From Dermatophagoides farinae (lineage: Eukaryota; Arthropoda; Arachnida; Sarcoptiformes; Pyroglyphidae): 64,000 nucleotides of DNA. Position numbers and translations under genes: made by a program. Below, piece by piece: positions 31,772 to 64,000 of this stretch. Where the stretch lies: the NCBI RefSeq assembly GCF_024713945.1, contig NC_134683.1, forward strand, positions 913,501-977,500, in the 5' to 3' direction. The first letter of the stretch is position 1. Each line of letters begins with the position of its first letter. Under the pieces are notes generated by a model. That model made no database searches. It was not told where the DNA came from and saw nothing but the letters and a program-made list of their open reading frames with translations.

Positions 31772-33144
31772 TGATTATTTATGTTAAATTTTAACGTTTA
31801 TACGTTGAATCACACCTCTATTTTATATTAAAGAAGAAAAAATTATTTTTCAAAAGTGGAAAGCTCAAAAATATCAAATTAAAGATATGGTGTAAATTTT
31901 GAATTTTTTTTTATTGTCAATTTTGAAATTATCACAGCGTCAAGAAAAAATGAAAAATGATCCTGTAAATATGATTAATCAATCGATGATTGTGTATCGA
32001 AACATGATTGACAAATTTTTATCTGATATTCGCCACGGGGGCGGTGCCACAACGTTTACATCCGGTCGGTCTTTTTTTTTGAAGGAGTTTGTAAAAATTT
32101 TTTTATTATTAAAAAAACTGTTATTTGTTTTTCAATATTTTCATACAACATCATCGAGGAAAATGACCGATTGATCACTATTCACTTCTATTACATCGTC
32201 TTCATCTTCTTCGGCATGAATGTCCGAAATTCCACCTGCATCTGCATCATCATCACCATTATCGTTGCCAGGAACGTTGCTATCATCATTACTATTACTA
32301 TTATTGGCGCTTTTTGCAAGCATTTTAATTTTGATTAAAGTGAAAAACATAAACAAATGAACAGAAAAGACGTTTATTTCAAAAAATATTGCGACAAAAA
32401 ACGTTTTTGACAAGTGAAAAGATAAAAAAAGAAAAAAATTAAAATTATTTCTATTCATAAATGACGTTTCTCAGCAAAATTTTCTAAGATTTTTCTATGC
32501 TGATTCAGGCAACCATACGTAAATTTTACGTACAAGCTTTTACGCCTGAGCTTATAGATAACAGATAAAAGGCAAAAACTGGATCTTTTCTATTTCTAAA
32601 GGTGTAGAAATATATTCTTGAGGAATAGAAAGGGGTTCCAGCTGTCTTAGCATCGTGAGTGTTTTTTTGGAACATTTTGAAGTGCAAAAAGCATAAATTT
32701 TACGTAGGTTACCTTTCTAGGGTTAGTACCATTGGCACATTATTATCGTTTGATGAATATTTTTTGAAATAAACGTCTTTTCTGTTCATTTGTTTATGTT
32801 TTTCACTTTATTCAAAATTAAAATGCTTGCAAAAAGCGTTTAACAACGTCCGGATGTAAACGTTGTGGCACCGCCACCGTGGCGAATATCAGATAAAAAT
32901 CTGTCAATCATGTTTTGATACACAATCATCGATTGATTAATCATATTTGCAGAATCATTTTTCATTTTTTCTTGACGCTGTGATAATTTCAAAATTGACA
33001 ATAAAAAAAAAATTCAAAATTTACAGTAAATCTTTAATTTGATATTTTTGAACTTTCCACTTTTGAAAAATGATTTTTTCTTCTTTAATATAAAATAGAG
33101 GTGTGATTCAACGAATAAACGTTAAAATTTAACATAAATAATCA
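31772..33144. repeat. Nested inverted-repeat block
   Basis: Outer arms 31772-32065 and 32850-33144 are about 294-bp reverse complements. Inner arms 32309-32390 and 32757-32838 are 82-bp reverse complements. The layout fits two copies of one element in head-to-head orientation, the right copy lacking the segment between its two parts. The left arm holds an open stretch (RQEKMKNDPVNMINQSMIVY) and the centre an acidic minus-strand frame starting MLAKSANNSN; neither is recognised. A second palindrome (33121-33172 with 33245-33297) and TACGTAAATTTTACGTA motifs flank it. Confidence 0.8.
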
Positions 33145-33296
33145 GATAAATAATTTTTATAGAGGAAATAACCCTAGAAAGGTAACCTTATCGATATTGC
33201 GGGAAAGGTAACCTACGTAAATTTTACGTAGTTGATATGCCTAACTTATTTCCGCTATAAAAATTATTTATCTGATTATTTATGTTAAATTTTAAC

Positions 33297-33428
33297 GAAG
33301 CAATAAAAATTATAACCAAATTAGAATTAGAAAAAATCAAAAAGTTAAAAGCAGAACAGCTTTGGCTACAAGATTTGGATAAATTTCTTGCAGAATATGA
33401 TCGGTTTGTAATAAATAATTTTGGGTAA
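33297..33428 (+). pseudogene. Topoisomerase II C-terminal-like fragment (third)
   Basis: A 43-codon stretch reads KLELEKIKKLKAEQLWLQDL followed by DKFLAEYDRF, then a stop. Eukaryotic topo II ends its coiled-coil/tower region with a comparable E.LKKKTP..LW..DL..F...... pattern. It begins exactly at the end of a palindrome arm and lies in the opposite orientation to the other two topo II pieces. The short length makes this weaker than those two. Confidence 0.5.
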
Positions 33429-33441
33429 AACCGTTGTATGC

Positions 33442-33500
33442 CAAATGTCCAACCTAACATGACCAGTTCAGAATCGAGAAAATGACAAATTCAAACTGAA
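33442..33500 (+). repeat. Stray unit of the foldback minisatellite
   Basis: Matches the 42-bp unit of the 21222 array: CCAACCTAACATGACCAG, TTCAGAATCGAGAAAATGAC and AAATTCAAACT. It is one isolated copy about 10 kb from the element. Confidence 0.8.
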
Positions 33501-33879
33501 TTTGAATTATTATCGGCTATTGTAGCGTTTGATTTGGTTTTTTTTACTATTTATTTACCAGGAGAAAAATGCAAATGTTTGACAAATAATAATCAAAGAA
33601 TTTTTATATTCATTTATTGTGTTATGAATTGTGACAAGACAAATAAAATTTGAGAAAGCAGAAAAAAAGATTCATATTTTAGATGATGTGAATACAAATG
33701 TGATATACAGATGACCATGTTAATGATGATCAAAACACAATTTTCATATATGATGGCATAATAGTGATGATAATGCAATAAAGAAAAAGACGAAAAAAAT
33801 ATTGCAAATAAATTATTATATATTATATATATCTATATAAAACTATATATGTAATTTTGTGAATTAATTCATTAGTTAA
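33501..33879. other. 3' flank of the BTB-ZF gene
   Basis: Carries the ATTATCGGCTATTGTAG motif shared with 28483, an AATAAA-rich tail (polyadenylation candidates on the minus strand include about 33825) and AT-repeats (TATATATATC). No gene recognised. Confidence 0.5.
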
Positions 33880-61973
<28,094 letters not shown>

Positions 61974-62293
61974 TGTTGTTGTTGTTGTTTTTCGTTCCAA
62001 TTTTTTTTTTGTTTCAATTTTTATTAACACAAAAATTACCACAATTAATAATTTTAATCGATCGATCGACGATCAATCAATCAATCACACATTCAAATGA
62101 AAAAAACATAGCAGACATACACACACACGCACTCACACAGAAATAAACATTTTCCAAATGGAATTTTTTTTTTGAAATGAAATGAAATCACAACAACAAC
62201 AACAACAAAAAACAAACAAACAAATTTCACATCACTATGAAGACATCATAATTTTTTTTATATTGCTGCTGTCTGTTGTTTTTTTTTGTGAGA

Positions 62294-62306
62294 AGGTCAA
62301 AGGTCG
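62294..62306 (+). promoter_or_regulatory. DR1-like nuclear-receptor element 1
   Basis: AGGTCA-A-AGGTCG, two hexamer half-sites with 1-nt spacing, about 320 bp upstream of the BTB-ZF start. Confidence 0.5.
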
Positions 62307-63122
62307 AATCGTTTTTCGAATATGATCAACATCATCATAAGAAGCTATGTTTGATTTTCTTTTCCTTTCCTCCCTCTCTATCTATTTCACTTTCGTGTAA
62401 AGTTAAGCAAACAAAAATGATGATGATGATAATAATAAAAAACAAAAGTTTTCCAGGTCACGACTACATCTGATGATGATCACATTTGAATCATGTCCGC
62501 TGTTTGTTTGATGGTGATGATGATGATGATGATGATGATCAAAAAAAATTCAGGATTCATTTTGGAGAAAATGAAAAAACAAAAACGAAAAACAAAAAAA
62601 AAATTCATCACCTGACAACGTTGTCCGAATGATTCTCTATATATCAGGTTGTGTTGGTGGCCGATGGTGGTCTATGAACAAGGAAAATGGGCGTTGGTCA
62701 AAGAAAAAAAAAATAAAAGGGTTAGTTTTGTTTTTTATCCAATGAGAGAGAGAAAAAAAAAATTTTTTTTCATTTTTTTATTCGCAATAAACAACAACAA
62801 CAACAACAACAACAAAAATGAAAAGGAACATCCATCATCATCAAACGAGAAAAAGATTTTTTATTTTGAATTTTTATTTTTATTTTGAAAAATTTTTTCT
62901 GTTCAATTCTCTTATCCATCATCAGACAAATCATTCATTCATTCATTCGTTTGGCCATTGTTATCAAGTGTGAATAACAAAACAAAAACGAAGAACAAAA
63001 AAAAAATGATCAACGAAAAAAAAAAATTCAATTCATGAGGTTCAATAGTGTGAATGTGAAAAAAAAACATCAAAAAAAAAAATGAATAAATAAATGCTGA
63101 AAAATAAAATAATAAGAACCTG

Positions 63123-63135
63123 GGGTCAAAGTTCG
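63123..63135 (+). promoter_or_regulatory. DR1-like nuclear-receptor element 2
   Basis: GGGTCA-A-AGTTCG, close to the HNF4-type consensus (G/A)GGTCAAAGTTCA, about 1.15 kb upstream of the BTB-ZF start. Confidence 0.45.
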
Positions 63136-63988
63136 CCATCGACGATCATCATGAGAATATTTTTTTTGTTCCGCTGCTGCTGCTGCTGTTGCTGTTGATG
63201 CTGCTGCTATTCTGGTTATTATCAAGTGTGAAAACCACAAACAAACACAACTATCTATGTCTGGTCTTTTCATGTGTGTATGTGTGGAATTTTCTGTTTT
63301 ACGTCATCATCATCATCATCATAGATTAGATGATGATGATTATCAATTTGTTGAAACAAAAAAAAAAATTCGCGTGTACATGCAACATTTGAACCTTGAA
63401 TTTTGAAAAATTTGCAAAAAAAAAAAAAAAAAAGAAAATTCAAATAAAAAGTTTCTTGTTGGTGCATGTGTTATCAAAATAAAAAAAAAACAAACAAACA
63501 AACGAGGAAAGTGAATGAAAATTATTTCTCTTTCTCTGTCTGCTCATTTCATAATGATGATGATGATGATGATGATCCAAGGATTTTTTTTTATGTGTAG
63601 CCCATTTTGTCGATTTCAATGATGATGATGATGATGATGAAAATTTGAAACATTGTTTTTTTTTATCTGTCTAGTAACCAAAAACATCTGAATGAATGAT
63701 GCATGAATTTTTGTTTTTTTTTTTGGCTTTGTATAATTGTTTTTTTTTCGCTCGTTTATCGATGAGAAAATGAAATTTTTGTTGTTGTTGTTGTTGTTAT
63801 TGCTGATGATGGATGGATGGTTGGATGTGAATGGAAGTGAATCACAACGCCGCCCCAATAACATTTGGATTTTTGTTTTTTATTTTCGATTTTTTTCCAT
63901 GATGATGATGATGATGATTATTATTATTTAGGACACGCCCGATGTTGTTGTTGTTGTTGTTGTTAAAAATTGAAAGCAAAGAAAAAAA

Positions 63989-64000
63989 AGGTCAAAGGTC
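63989..64000 (+). promoter_or_regulatory. DR1-like nuclear-receptor element 3 (cut by window end)
   Basis: AGGTCA-A-AGGTC, with the last base beyond the window. Same orientation as elements 1 and 2. Confidence 0.45.

Larger units (their letters stand above)
61974..64000. other. Upstream region of the BTB-ZF gene
   Basis: 5' of the predicted start. It contains GATCGATCGATCGAC at 62058, (CAA)n and (GAT)n repeats, and three DR1-like motifs annotated separately. No further exon with convincing splice sites was found. The promoter and 5' UTR are expected here or beyond the window. Confidence 0.5.

Overview
The window is eukaryotic, AT-rich and saturated with short A/T runs and (CAT)n, (CAA)n and (GT)n microsatellites. 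Introns in the compact gene clusters are only about 50-80 nt with GT..AG ends. A tandem CYP4-type P450 cluster next to an ABCG transporter and a 7-TM gustatory-receptor-like gene point to an arthropod, most likely an astigmatid mite (house-dust or scab mite type). That assignment is inference from gene content and intron style; no species marker was seen.

Region 1 (1-18.5 kb) is the gene-rich part. A three-exon plus-strand gene (791-4894) encodes a full-size ABCG transporter, NBD-TMD-NBD-TMD, an architecture normally not found in animals. It converges on a minus-strand cluster of four apparently intact, four-exon CYP4-like genes (A 5140-7000, B 8083-9927, C 11410-13258, E 14034-15901) with at least three broken CYP relics. 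A truncated fragment of a chemoreceptor-like gene sits inside the cluster, ending at a perfect 21-bp inverted repeat. The intact relative (17004-18492, plus) is a three-exon gustatory-receptor-like gene. ABCG and CYP4 proteins are classically linked to lipid or xenobiotic handling, so this end may be a detoxification/lipid neighbourhood; that is inference.

Region 2 (18.5-33.8 kb) is a repeat and gene-fragment graveyard. It holds a 5'-truncated LINE inserted in a duplicated copy of the receptor's upstream region, and a roughly 3-kb hAT-ended foldback element whose arms are inverted minisatellite arrays. It also has a Copia RNase H/3' LTR remnant, three topoisomerase II-like fragments, 74-bp palindromic tandem repeats, a perlecan-like LDLa/laminin fragment and C2H2 and CCCH-type zinc-finger gene fragments. 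One fragment is split by a 145-bp MITE with a perfect 9-bp target duplication. A nested inverted-repeat block lies at 31.8-33.1 kb.

Region 3 (33.8-64 kb) is essentially one minus-strand gene for a BTB/C2H2 zinc-finger transcription factor. Four exons splice in frame to 1077 aa. The BTB domain is split by an intron of about 24.7 kb (36759-61477) that is almost pure low-complexity DNA and contains a near-perfect 1.37-kb inverted repeat (two 483-bp arms) and a roughly (CT)90 tract. Upstream of the predicted start are three DR1-like nuclear-receptor half-site pairs in the same orientation. I saw no CRISPR array and no convincing tRNA or rRNA gene.
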